A stretch of 64,000 nt of DNA. Source: AC-37 sp036386455. GTDB taxonomy: Bacteria; Actinomycetota; Thermoleophilia; Solirubrobacterales; Thermoleophilaceae. A program made the translations under genes and the position numbers. The stretch is from contig DASVVS010000037.1 in the NCBI GenBank assembly GCA_036386455.1, positions 1-64,000 on the forward strand. Direction: 5' to 3'. Below, one piece after another: positions 41,701-49,457 of the stretch (the first letter of the stretch is position 1; each line of letters begins with the position of its first letter). The notes beneath the pieces are model-generated. The model searched no databases, was not told where the DNA came from, and worked only from the letters and a program-made list of their open reading frames with translations.

Positions 41701-42603
41701 TCAGCGCAGGTCGAGCGGGGGCGGGTCGGCCACCGTCTCCACGCCTCCTGACGCCGCCTCGCGCAGGTCCTCGATCGTCAGGTCCTCGGGCTGCCTCACG
41801 ACGGCGAGCCCGCGGCGCTCGAGCTCGCCCGCGACCTGGAGCTGGTGGTCGTCCACGTGCTCGCCGTGGCGTGCCAGGCGGGGCACGAGCAGTGGCCGGC
41901 GCCCGGCTTCCAGCGCCTCGAGCGCCGCGCCCACGCCGGCGTGCGTGACGACCGCGTCGGCCTCGCGGAACGCCGCGCGCAGCTCGGCCGGGGGGACCGG
42001 GTCGGCCGTCTGCCAGAGCAGGACCTCGGCATCGCCCCCGAGCACCTGCGCGAGCCGGTCCGCGAGGCGCGGAAAGGGGAAGATCGTGCCCACCGACAGC
42101 GCCACGCGCAGTGGCCGCCCGCTCGGCGGCTCACCCGGCAGGGCCGCGTACGAGTCCAGCACGGATCCGGCGTAGCTCCAGCGCCCTCGGGCCCAGCCGG
42201 GGTACTGCGTGTAGAGCCGCACGCCCGGCACGCGCTGCAGGGCGCGCCCGGTGACCGACGGCCCCACCGCACGCGCCAGCGATTCGACGTAGTGCGTCTC
42301 GCGGCGCAGGGCCGCCGCCTGGGGGAGGAAGGAGAGCGCTATCCCCGGCCCCGTGCTGATCACGCGCTCGTAGCCGCGGCGGCGCAGCAGGCGGATCGCG
42401 AGTGGGGTGTTGCGTGCGACCGCGCTGAAGTCACGCGGCTTCGTGTAGTGGGCGTGCACCACGTCGCGGCCCTCGAGCAGCTCGCGCGACTGCGGGGTGT
42501 CGAAGGTGACCCAGGTGGGCTCGTCGCCGAGATCGAGCCGCGGCGCGAGCCGCACCAGCTCCGACAGGTGACCGCCCGTGGCGGCGACGAGCAGCGTGCT
42601 CAC
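41701..42603 (-). CDS. Alg14/Alg13-like fused glycosyltransferase (GT28-type)
   Basis: The protein has 300 aa from GTG 42603, overlapping the upstream stop by GTGA. The N-terminal half STLLVAATGGHLSELVRLAPRLDL matches Alg14/PssD/EpsF-type proteins. The middle VISTGPGIALSFLPQAA and THYVESLARA are conserved in that group. The C-terminal half has LRVALSVGTIFPFPRLADRL, ADAVVTHAGVGAALEALEAGRRPLLVPRLARHGEHVDDHQLQVAGELERRGLAV, as in the Alg13/MurG donor domain. The two parts, usually separate genes, are fused here. It likely adds the second sugar to a lipid-linked intermediate. Confidence 0.85.
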   Translation of the reverse strand: MSTLLVAATGGHLSELVRLAPRLDLGDEPTWVTFDTPQSRELLEGRDVVHAHYTKPRDFSAVARNTPLAIRLLRRRGYERVISTGPGIALSFLPQAAALRRETHYVESLARAVGPSVTGRALQRVPGVRLYTQYPGWARGRWSYAGSVLDSYAALPGEPPSGRPLRVALSVGTIFPFPRLADRLAQVLGGDAEVLLWQTADPVPPAELRAAFREADAVVTHAGVGAALEALEAGRRPLLVPRLARHGEHVDDHQLQVAGELERRGLAVVRQPEDLTIEDLREAASGGVETVADPPPLDLR

Positions 42604-43361
42604 GTCGCGCCGTCGAGCGCCGCGAGATCGTCGAGGCGCTTGAACGGGTGCACGAACAGACGCCCCGCCGCCCGCGCCTCGAGCGCCTCCGCGACGCTGA
42701 ACTCCGGCACCCAGCGGACCGTGGCGTACAGGTCGCTCACGGCGTCCACGTCGACCACGCGGAAGCCCAGGTGGTGGGCCGCCGTGGGCACGAACAGCTC
42801 GAAGTAGCAGGGCGGCGGGTCCTCGAGCGCGGCGAGCGCGGCGAGCGCGTCGCGGCGCAGGAAGTACGCCGTCCCGAGGCTGCCGAACCGGACGTCGGGA
42901 TCGTCGCGGCGCGAGATTCCCCTGAAGAACCGCGCCAGCGCCGGGTCGTCGCGATAGCGGAGGTGGTGCGACCAGTTGGTGTCGTTGCGCGGCGCCGCGC
43001 GCTTGGCGAGGAGGCCCGCGTCGTGGCGCTCGGCCAGGGCCAGCAGCGGCTTCTCGAACCCGGGGCCCAGGATGAGGTGGTCGAACTCGATCAGGTACAC
43101 GAAGTCGATGCTCGGGTCCGGCTCCACGATCTCCTCGTGCAGCGTTCGCAGCGTCCCGTTCAGCGACTGGTCGAAGTGGTGGCCGCGGAGCGTAGGGTCC
43201 TCGATCCACAGGGCGTCGCCCTCCGGCAGATCCTCGAAGTCGGCCCGCCGGCCCCCGTGGCAGGCGACGAAGCGCGACCCGGGCGCGAGCGCGCGCAGGT
43301 AGTCGAGCTGGGCCGTGACCAGCGCGGCCGGCAGGTGCGTGCGGACCGCCGTGAGGATCAA
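42600..43361 (-). CDS. Hypothetical protein of the glycan locus, nucleotide-sugar transferase-like
   Basis: The protein has 253 aa from TTG 43361 (TTGA overlap with the upstream gene). It begins ILTAVRTHLPAALVTAQLDYLRALAPGSRFVACHGG. The segment IDFVYLIEFDHLIL has a DFD/EFDH arrangement like a GT-A metal site, and FGSLGTAYFLRRDALAALAAL resembles the acceptor region. FVPTAAHHLGFRVVDVDAV follows. These hints suggest a glycosyltransferase-like fold, but I cannot assign a family. It is translationally coupled on both sides. Confidence 0.65.
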   Translation of the reverse strand: MILTAVRTHLPAALVTAQLDYLRALAPGSRFVACHGGRRADFEDLPEGDALWIEDPTLRGHHFDQSLNGTLRTLHEEIVEPDPSIDFVYLIEFDHLILGPGFEKPLLALAERHDAGLLAKRAAPRNDTNWSHHLRYRDDPALARFFRGISRRDDPDVRFGSLGTAYFLRRDALAALAALEDPPPCYFELFVPTAAHHLGFRVVDVDAVSDLYATVRWVPEFSVAEALEARAAGRLFVHPFKRLDDLAALDGAT

Positions 43362-43633
43362 CGGACCCAGGGGCGCTCGGGCGCGGGGCAGGCGTCGAGC
43401 TCGGCGTGGCGCAGCTCGAGCGTGTCCTTCGCCGCGAACGCGACGTGAACGTCGGACTCGCGGGCGCCGATCAGCTTGACCTGCCCGCGCCAGACGACCG
43501 GCAGCGCCACGAACAGCTCGCGGCCGCAGGTGGCGCAGCGGAGCGGGCGGCCGAAGGCGGCGAGCACGGCGCGGCGCGCCTCGTCGCGCAGGCGCCGGCG
43601 GACGCGCGGCACGATCGCGCGCTCGGCGCTCAA
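43358..43633 (-). CDS. Small hypothetical protein with one CxxC motif
   Basis: The protein has 91 aa from TTG 43633, overlapping the GT2 stop by TTGA and overlapping the next gene's TTG at its own end. Residues 1-30 are Arg-rich (AIVPRVRRRLRDEARRAVL). CATCGRELFVALPVVWRGQVKLIGARESDVHVAFAAKDTLELRHAELDACP contains a CxxC plus a third Cys. This could be a small metal or redox site, though a full zinc ribbon would need four ligands. Tight coupling to glycosyltransferase genes on both sides supports it being expressed. Confidence 0.6.
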   Translation of the reverse strand: MSAERAIVPRVRRRLRDEARRAVLAAFGRPLRCATCGRELFVALPVVWRGQVKLIGARESDVHVAFAAKDTLELRHAELDACPAPERPWVR

Positions 43634-44733
43634 GTGGGCGGCTCCCGCAGCGGCTCGATACTCAGCACGCGCAGGGCGAGCGCCTGCGTGCGGCTGCTCG
43701 CCAGGGCCTGGCCGGTGGGGCAGCGGGCCAGGTGCAGGAAGGCGCGCAGCGTGCCGCGGTCGCGCAGGTCCACGACGGCCGCGCCGAGAGCGACCGCGCC
43801 GGGCGCTCCCGGCAGCAGCGCCACCGACGGCCCTCCGCCGGGTGCCACGCGCGCGGCCAGCCGCCTGCCCTGGAACCGGCCCACGAGCAGCTGGGCAACG
43901 CCGATCGCGCGCTGCGGGTGCGCCAGCCGGGCCGCCAGCCGAGCGAGCGTCGGGGCTCGGCGGCGGCCGGCCTGGAGCTCTCCTCGCGCGCTGTCCCAGG
44001 CGACGACGCCCTCGTGCCGGCGCAGCAGCGCCGGCGTGCACCAGGGCCGGTCGCGGTAGGCGTCGAGCACGTGCTTGTGCGACCGGTGCATGGCCGGGGC
44101 ATCGTCCGAGACCTGCCCGGGGTGCATGTGGTAGAGCGCCGTCACCCGCGGTATCGCGACGGCCGACCCGTGCTCGAGCACTCGGATCCAGAGGTCGAGG
44201 TCGGCCGCGCGCTTCAGCGGGCGGAAGCCGCCGGCGTCGAGCACGACCGCGCGGCGCACCATCGACGTGCTCGACGACACCTTGGTCTCCGGCAGCGCGA
44301 CTTCGGCCGGGCTCGAAAGGACGCGCGGGCGGCGCCCACGCCAGCCGTACACGCGGTGGTGATCCGGCTCGGAGCCCGTGCCGAGCACGGCGGTCCCCAC
44401 GAGCACATGCCCGTCACGGGCGGACCAGAGCGTGTCCAGATGGTCCGGCAGCCACTCGTCGTCGCAGTCGAGCAGGGCGACCCAGTCCGTGCCGGCCGCC
44501 CGGATGCCGGTGTTGCGCGCGCCGCCCTCGCCGAGGTTGTGCTCGTGGGTGATCACGCGCGCCCCCAGCGCGGCCGCGCGCGGGCCGGTCTCGTCGCCGG
44601 ACGCGTCGTCCACCACGAGGATCTCGCACGGCCGCCGCCGCTGCGCGAGCACGCTGCGCACCGCTCGCTCGACCATGTCCGGTCGGCGGTAGGCCGGTAT
44701 GACGACCGTGACAGGCAGCGTTTCCGCTCGCAT
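43630..44733 (-). CDS. Family 2 glycosyltransferase
   Basis: The protein has 367 aa from ATG 44733. The GT-A domain has VTVVIPAYRRPDMVERAVRSVLAQ, CEILVVDDASGDETG, NLGEGGARNTGIRAAGTDWVALLDCDDEWLPDHL and LDAGGFRPLKRAADLDLWIRVLEHG. The donor site is DCDDE and the acceptor site DLDLW. The C-terminal ~130 residues are Arg/Ala-rich helices. It heads the minus-strand run 44733 to 41701, in which all genes overlap by NTGA, so the four products are probably made together for one glycan. Confidence 0.87.
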   Translation of the reverse strand: MRAETLPVTVVIPAYRRPDMVERAVRSVLAQRRRPCEILVVDDASGDETGPRAAALGARVITHEHNLGEGGARNTGIRAAGTDWVALLDCDDEWLPDHLDTLWSARDGHVLVGTAVLGTGSEPDHHRVYGWRGRRPRVLSSPAEVALPETKVSSSTSMVRRAVVLDAGGFRPLKRAADLDLWIRVLEHGSAVAIPRVTALYHMHPGQVSDDAPAMHRSHKHVLDAYRDRPWCTPALLRRHEGVVAWDSARGELQAGRRRAPTLARLAARLAHPQRAIGVAQLLVGRFQGRRLAARVAPGGGPSVALLPGAPGAVALGAAVVDLRDRGTLRAFLHLARCPTGQALASSRTQALALRVLSIEPLREPPT

Positions 44734-44778
44734 GACGCGGCCGTCAGGTTACGCGGCCGCGCGCCACTGCTGCTCTGC

Positions 44779-46314
44779 ATGGCCGCCAGCGCGGATGGCA
44801 GAATCACGCGCCGTGACGATCACCGGAGGTACGGCACGGCTCGGATAGCTCTGCGAGCGGGAGGGATCCCGCTCGCAGCGATCGTCACCGCGGCCGCGCT
44901 TCTGCGGTTCGTCACGTTGGACGCGCAGAGCTTCTCGGGCGACGAGCTGTTCAGCGCGTGGCTGATGGAGATGGGCTTCGGTGACATGCTCGACACGGTG
45001 CCCGAGTCGGAGGCCACGCCGCCGGTCTTCTACGTGCTCGAGTGGCTCGCGGTGCAGCTCTTCGGCACCGGCGAGGTGGGCATGCGGCTGCTGCCGGCCC
45101 TGTGCGGCGTGCTCACGGTCCCGGCGCTGTACCTCACGGGCGCGCTGGCTGCGTCGCGCCGGGTAGGACTCGCCGCCGCGGCGCTCGCGGCCGTGAACCC
45201 GCTGCTCGTCTGGTACTCACAGGAGGCGCGCGCGTACGCCCCGATGATCCTGCTCGTGGCGATCTCGCTCGCCTGCCTGGCCGCCGTGGCGAGGGGCGGC
45301 GGCCGGCGCTGGGCGGTTGGGTGGGCGGTGGCGAGCGCCGCCGCACTGGCCACGCACTACTTCGCGGCCTTCGTGGTGATGGCGGGGGCGCTGTGGCTGC
45401 TGCGCTCGCGCGCCCACGACCTGCGCACGCGGCTCGCCGCCGTGGCCGTGCCGTCCGCCGTGGGCCTCGCGCTCGTGCCGCTCGCGCTCCACCAGAGCGA
45501 GGCGGTTGGGGACGAGGGGGCGGTCGGTCCCGGCAGCCTGCTCGAGCGGCTGGCCGCGATTCCGAAGTCCTTCCTCGTCGGCTACTCGCTGCCCGCGGAG
45601 GCGGTGGTCGTCATCGCCGTGGCGCTTCTGGCGGCGGCGGCGCTGGTGCTGGCCGCGAGGTCGGAGGGCGACGAGCGCCGCACGGCGCGCCTCGCCGCCA
45701 TCGCCGCCGCGTTCGGGATCCTCGTCCCGCTCGCGATCGCGCCGTTCGGGCTCGACTACCTGGCGAGCAAGAACGTGGTGGCCGCGATCGTCCCGAGCGT
45801 GATCGTGTTCGCATGCGGGCTCGCCGCCGGGCGCCTGGGACTCGCCGCGCTCGCCGCCCTCGCCGCGCTGTCGGTCGCGACGGTGATCGGCGTCGCGGCG
45901 AACAAGGCCTACCAGCGCGCCGACTACCGTGGCGCCGCCGCGGCCCTCGGCGAGCCGCGCGGCGAGCGCATGGTGATCTTCAACCCGGCATTCAGCAACC
46001 CCGGCCCGTTCGGCGTCTACTTCGGCAAGAGCGAGCCGGTGCGCCGGGACTACCCCGCGCTCGTGGAGGTCGCGGTCGTCGCGCTCAACCAGCAGGGCGG
46101 GTTCGGGCCGTCGCACCCGGAGCCGCCCACCGCTCCGGCGAAGCCTCCGCCCCCGGGCTTCCGGCTCGCCGAGGACCGCCGGACGGACAGCTACCGGCTC
46201 ATCCGCTACACCGCTGCGCGCCCGACGCGGGTCGAGGACGGCCATCTCGGGCTCGTCTCCTTCCCCGGCCTCCCGCAGGCCACCGTCCTCCAGCGGGCGC
46301 GGACGGGAGGCTGA
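44779..46314 (+). CDS. GT39-like (PMT-type) membrane glycosyltransferase
   Basis: This 511-aa polytopic protein has the first loop LLRFVTLDAQSFSGDELFSAWLMEMG with the conserved Asp-Glu of PMT_2 enzymes. ATPPVFYVLEWLAVQLFG, NPLLVWYSQEARAYAPMILL and about ten helices follow. It transfers sugars from polyprenyl-phosphate donors. The start is unsettled. ATG 44779 is in frame. GTG 44813 sits 8 nt after a -10-like CAGAAT but reads 11 codons into TAG (44846-44848), overlapping in-frame ATA 44845 as ATAG. One extra base would join that GTG to the main frame. Confidence 0.8.
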   Translation: MAASADGRITRRDDHRRYGTARIALRAGGIPLAAIVTAAALLRFVTLDAQSFSGDELFSAWLMEMGFGDMLDTVPESEATPPVFYVLEWLAVQLFGTGEVGMRLLPALCGVLTVPALYLTGALAASRRVGLAAAALAAVNPLLVWYSQEARAYAPMILLVAISLACLAAVARGGGRRWAVGWAVASAAALATHYFAAFVVMAGALWLLRSRAHDLRTRLAAVAVPSAVGLALVPLALHQSEAVGDEGAVGPGSLLERLAAIPKSFLVGYSLPAEAVVVIAVALLAAAALVLAARSEGDERRTARLAAIAAAFGILVPLAIAPFGLDYLASKNVVAAIVPSVIVFACGLAAGRLGLAALAALAALSVATVIGVAANKAYQRADYRGAAAALGEPRGERMVIFNPAFSNPGPFGVYFGKSEPVRRDYPALVEVAVVALNQQGGFGPSHPEPPTAPAKPPPPGFRLAEDRRTDSYRLIRYTAARPTRVEDGHLGLVSFPGLPQATVLQRARTGG

Positions 46315-46319
46315 GGACC

Positions 46320-47576
46320 GTGCGGATCGCCTACATCTGCAGCCGCTACCCGTCGATCTCGCACGTCTTCATCCTGCGCGAGGTGCTCGCGCTGCGCGCC
46401 ATCGGCGTGGAGATCGACACGTTCACGGTCAGGCACTCCGGCGAGGAGGAGCTGCTCACCCAGACCGACCGCGACGAGGACGCGCGCACCTACACGATCG
46501 TGCCCGCGAGCCCGGCCGAGCTGCTCGCCGCGCACCTGGGGGCGCTCGTGCGCGGCCCGGGCCGCTACCTGGCGACGTTCGCGCTGGCGCTGAAGCTGCG
46601 CGGCCGCGGGGCCAAGGCGCTGCTGTGGCAGGTCTTTTACTTCGGCGAGGCCGCGGTCGTCTGGCGCCAGCTCCGCCGGCGCGGGATCAAGCACATCCAC
46701 GCGCACCACGCGAACGTCGCCTCCGACGTCGCGCTGCTCGCCTCCCACCTCGGCGGCGACGGCTGGTCGTGGAGCTTCACGATGCACGGCAGCACCGAGT
46801 TCTTCGACGTGCGCGAGCACCGGCTGCCGCAGAAGGTCGAGCTGGCGGAGTTCGTCGCGTGCATCAGCAAGCACGGGCGCAGCCAGCTGATGAGCCTGGT
46901 GGACCCGGTGCACTGGGAGAAGCTCCACGTCGTGCACTGCGGGATCGACCTGTCGCGCTTCCGCGCGAGGGACGGGGAGCGTGCGGCGCCGCCGCTCGAG
47001 GTCCTCACGGTCGGGCGGGTCGTGCCGGTGAAAGGCCAGTCGCTGCTCGTGGAGGCGGTCGCCGAGCTGGGCCGCCGCGGTGTGGACGTCCGGCTCACGA
47101 TCGTCGGCGACGGCCCGCAGCTCCCCGCGCTGCGTCAGCTGGCTGACAGGCTCGGCGTGCAGGACCGGGTCGAGTTCCCCGGGGCGGTCGGCCAGGACCG
47201 CATCCGCGACTACTACGACCGCGCGGACGTGTTCGCGCTGCCGAGCTTCGCCGAGGGCATCCCGGTCGTGCTCATCGAGGCGATGGCCACCGGCATACCG
47301 ATCGTCGCATCCCGCATCACCGGCATTCCCGAGCTGGTCGAGGAGGGCGTCTCCGGCGTGCTCGTGACACCCGGTGACCCGGACGATCTGACCGGTGCGC
47401 TCGAGCGCGTCCTGCGCGAGCCGCCGGCCCGGCGCGCGGAGATGGGACGCGCCGGCCGCGCTACCGTGGAGGCGGAGTTCGACCTCGAGCAGACGGCGAT
47501 CGAGCTCCGCGCGCTTTTCACGGAGCGGATTCCGTGCTATCAAGGAGATGGCGCGGGGGAGCGAGGCAAGGGTTAG
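46320..47576 (+). CDS. Family 4 glycosyltransferase (colanic acid WcaL-like)
   Basis: This 418-aa GT-B enzyme starts at GTG 46320, 5 nt after the previous stop. It begins RIAYICSRYPSISHVFILREVLALRAIGVEIDTFTVR, the opening typical of WcaL/AmsK-type enzymes. KHIHAHHANVASDVALLASHLGG and FTMHGSTEFFDV lie in the acceptor domain. The donor domain has LEVLTVGRVVPVKGQSLLVEAV and VFALPSFAEGIPVVLIEAMATGIPIVASRITGIPELVEEG. This layout is well conserved, and the enzyme probably extends the exopolysaccharide repeat. Confidence 0.9.
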   Translation: MRIAYICSRYPSISHVFILREVLALRAIGVEIDTFTVRHSGEEELLTQTDRDEDARTYTIVPASPAELLAAHLGALVRGPGRYLATFALALKLRGRGAKALLWQVFYFGEAAVVWRQLRRRGIKHIHAHHANVASDVALLASHLGGDGWSWSFTMHGSTEFFDVREHRLPQKVELAEFVACISKHGRSQLMSLVDPVHWEKLHVVHCGIDLSRFRARDGERAAPPLEVLTVGRVVPVKGQSLLVEAVAELGRRGVDVRLTIVGDGPQLPALRQLADRLGVQDRVEFPGAVGQDRIRDYYDRADVFALPSFAEGIPVVLIEAMATGIPIVASRITGIPELVEEGVSGVLVTPGDPDDLTGALERVLREPPARRAEMGRAGRATVEAEFDLEQTAIELRALFTERIPCYQGDGAGERGKG

Positions 47577-47760
47577 GGTCTCCGCGCAGGCAAATACGGC
47601 GTTTCCTTTTCCAGGCAGAGGGGGAGAAGGTTTTGGAATCCGCAGGATGCGGTAGGGGGTCCGGTCTGGTACGGCGGGACCACCGTTCCGGCGAGGCACC
47701 GGGGGGCAAGGAGATGGTTGTGAGGCGTGCCGCCGCGCCTGCGGCGGCGAGGGGCTCGGG
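47577..47760 (+). promoter_or_regulatory. 184-nt leader region before the glycosylphosphotransferase gene
   Basis: This gap is richer in A/T and G-runs than its surroundings. A hairpin CCGCA-GGA-TGCGG (about 47640-47652) and a possible GGTCC/GGACC stem (about 47660-47682) are visible. CAAGGAGATGG occurs at 47707 and also at 47540, within the end of the preceding gene. The region probably holds the promoter for the priming transferase. I could not match it to any riboswitch consensus I know. Confidence 0.35.
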
Positions 47761-47764
47761 TTGA
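47720..47764 (+). CDS. Possible 14-codon leader peptide coupled to the glycosylphosphotransferase
   Basis: GTG 47720 follows AAGGAG (47708-47713) by 6 nt and reads 14 codons (RRAAAPAAARGSG) to a TGA that overlaps TTG 47761 as TTGA. ATG 47714 is in the same frame but too near the ribosome-binding site. If translated it would couple to the main gene. The product itself looks non-functional. Confidence 0.35.
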   Translation: MRRAAAPAAARGSG

Positions 47765-49374
47765 CCGACCCCGTAACCACCGAGGGTCTGGAGATCCAGG
47801 ACGACGTGCGCGAGTCGGACGACTCCGTGCCCGCCTACAGCGGCCCGAAGCTCGTCGACCAGAAGCCGGTCGCCCTCGGCTCCGGTCGCCCCGACACGGT
47901 CGACCCGCTCGACTTCCCGCCCGTTCAGCGCGCGGTCCAAGAGCTCGCCGAGCTCGACGCCGAGGTGCGCACGCCGGCGCGGCCGATCCGCGAGGGCGAC
48001 CGCACCCGCGAGGTGCTCGGCCGCGACGCGCTGGTCCGCCGCCTGCTCGCGGGGGCCGACGTGCTCGCCGCCGCGCTCGCCCTGAACGTCGCGATCCTCA
48101 GCGGCGGGGCGAGCCCCACGCTCGCGGTCGTCGTCGCGATCCTGATGGTGGTCCCGATCGGCAAGATCCTCGGCCTCTACGACCGCGACGAGCACGTCCT
48201 CCACAAGACGACGCTCGACGAGGCCCCGACGCTGCTCCAGGTCGCGATGATCCACGCCGTCTCGGCGTGGCTGCTCGACGGCGTGCTCGCGAGCGGCGCG
48301 CTCGGCAAGCCGCAGGTCGTGCTCGCGTGGCTGCTGCTGTTCGTCTCGATGGGCACCTTCCGCACGATCGCGCGCCGGATCGGCCTCACGGCCGCACCCG
48401 CGGAGCGGCTGCTCGTGCTCGGCTCCAGCGACGAGGCCGACCGCATGCGCGAGAAGCTCGCCACGCTCAAGCCGCTGAAGGCCGAGGTCGTGGGCCGCGT
48501 GCCTGTCGCTCGCGAGCGCCGGGCCGAGCGCGGCGAGGACGTGCTCGGGATCATGGAGGACCTCGACTACGTCCTCGCGGTCAACCGCGTGGACCGCGTC
48601 GTGATCTGCCCGCACGGCGGCGACTCGCACGCCATGCTCGACACGATCCGCCTGGTCAAGGGGCTGGGCGTGAAGGTCAGCCTGATGCCGCGGCTGTTCG
48701 AGGTCGTCGGCACCTCGGTCGAGTTCGACCAGCTCGGCGGGCTCACGCTGCTCGGCCTGCGCCGCTACGACCTGTCGAAGTCCTCGGCGATGCTCAAGCG
48801 CGTGTTCGACGTCGTCGGCGCGTCCACCGTGCTGGTGGTCCTGGCGCCGCTCTTCGCCACGATCGCGGTCGCCATCAAGCTGACCTCCCACGGGCCGGTC
48901 TTCTTCCGCCAGCGCCGGATCGGCCGCGGCGGCGAGGCGTTCGCGATGTTCAAGTTCCGCACGATGTACGACGGGGCGGACCGGCAGAAGGCCGAGCTCC
49001 GGCACCGCAACGAGGCGGACGGCTTCTTCAAGATCACCGACGACCCGCGCGTCACGTCGGTTGGGCGCTGGCTGCGTAAGGCGTCGCTCGACGAGCTCCC
49101 GCAGCTCCTCAACGTGCTCCGCGGTGAGATGAGCCTCGTGGGCCCGCGGCCGCTGGTGGACGAGGAGGACTCGCGGATCGAGGGCTGGTTCCGCCGCCGG
49201 CTCGACATCACGCCCGGGATGACCGGTGCGTGGCAGGTGCTCGGCTCCTCGCGCATCCCGATGCGCGACATGGTCACGATCGACTACCTGTACCGCACCA
49301 ACTGGTCGCTCTGGCTCGACCTGAAGATCCTGCTGCGCACCGTGCCGCACGTGCTGCTGCGCCGGGGCTGCTGA
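47761..49374 (+). CDS. Exopolysaccharide polyprenyl glycosylphosphotransferase (WbaP/CpsE-like)
   Basis: The protein has 537 aa from TTG 47761. It starts polysaccharide assembly by moving a sugar-1-phosphate to undecaprenyl phosphate. An acidic ~95-residue cytoplasmic N-terminus precedes four or five helices and a Rossmann-like CoA-binding-type domain (RLLVLGSSDEADRMREKL). The catalytic bac_transf domain at residues ~345-535 has KRVFDVVGASTVLVVLAPLF, GPVFFRQRRIGRGGEAFAMFKFRTM, LRKASLDELPQLLNVLRGEMSLVGPRP and DITPGMTGAWQV. All hallmark motifs are intact. The start rests on the TTGA overlap and lacks a ribosome-binding site of its own. Confidence 0.92.
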   Translation: MTDPVTTEGLEIQDDVRESDDSVPAYSGPKLVDQKPVALGSGRPDTVDPLDFPPVQRAVQELAELDAEVRTPARPIREGDRTREVLGRDALVRRLLAGADVLAAALALNVAILSGGASPTLAVVVAILMVVPIGKILGLYDRDEHVLHKTTLDEAPTLLQVAMIHAVSAWLLDGVLASGALGKPQVVLAWLLLFVSMGTFRTIARRIGLTAAPAERLLVLGSSDEADRMREKLATLKPLKAEVVGRVPVARERRAERGEDVLGIMEDLDYVLAVNRVDRVVICPHGGDSHAMLDTIRLVKGLGVKVSLMPRLFEVVGTSVEFDQLGGLTLLGLRRYDLSKSSAMLKRVFDVVGASTVLVVLAPLFATIAVAIKLTSHGPVFFRQRRIGRGGEAFAMFKFRTMYDGADRQKAELRHRNEADGFFKITDDPRVTSVGRWLRKASLDELPQLLNVLRGEMSLVGPRPLVDEEDSRIEGWFRRRLDITPGMTGAWQVLGSSRIPMRDMVTIDYLYRTNWSLWLDLKILLRTVPHVLLRRGC

Positions 49375-49457
49375 CCTTCTCCCGCCGACCTCGCATTGCA
49401 ACCGGTGCTGCAACGACGGGGTGGGGGACGTGGCATGCTGATTCCGAGGAACGTGGC

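Noticed and set aside
44813..44848. 11-codon ORF starting at GTG 44813 as a functional peptide
   Set aside because: It more likely marks the displaced true start of the following gene (start ambiguity or single-base error) than a separate peptide.
47577..47760. Cyclic di-GMP or cyclic di-AMP riboswitch before the glycosylphosphotransferase
   Set aside because: I looked for the known core elements and could not line them up; only generic hairpins remain.
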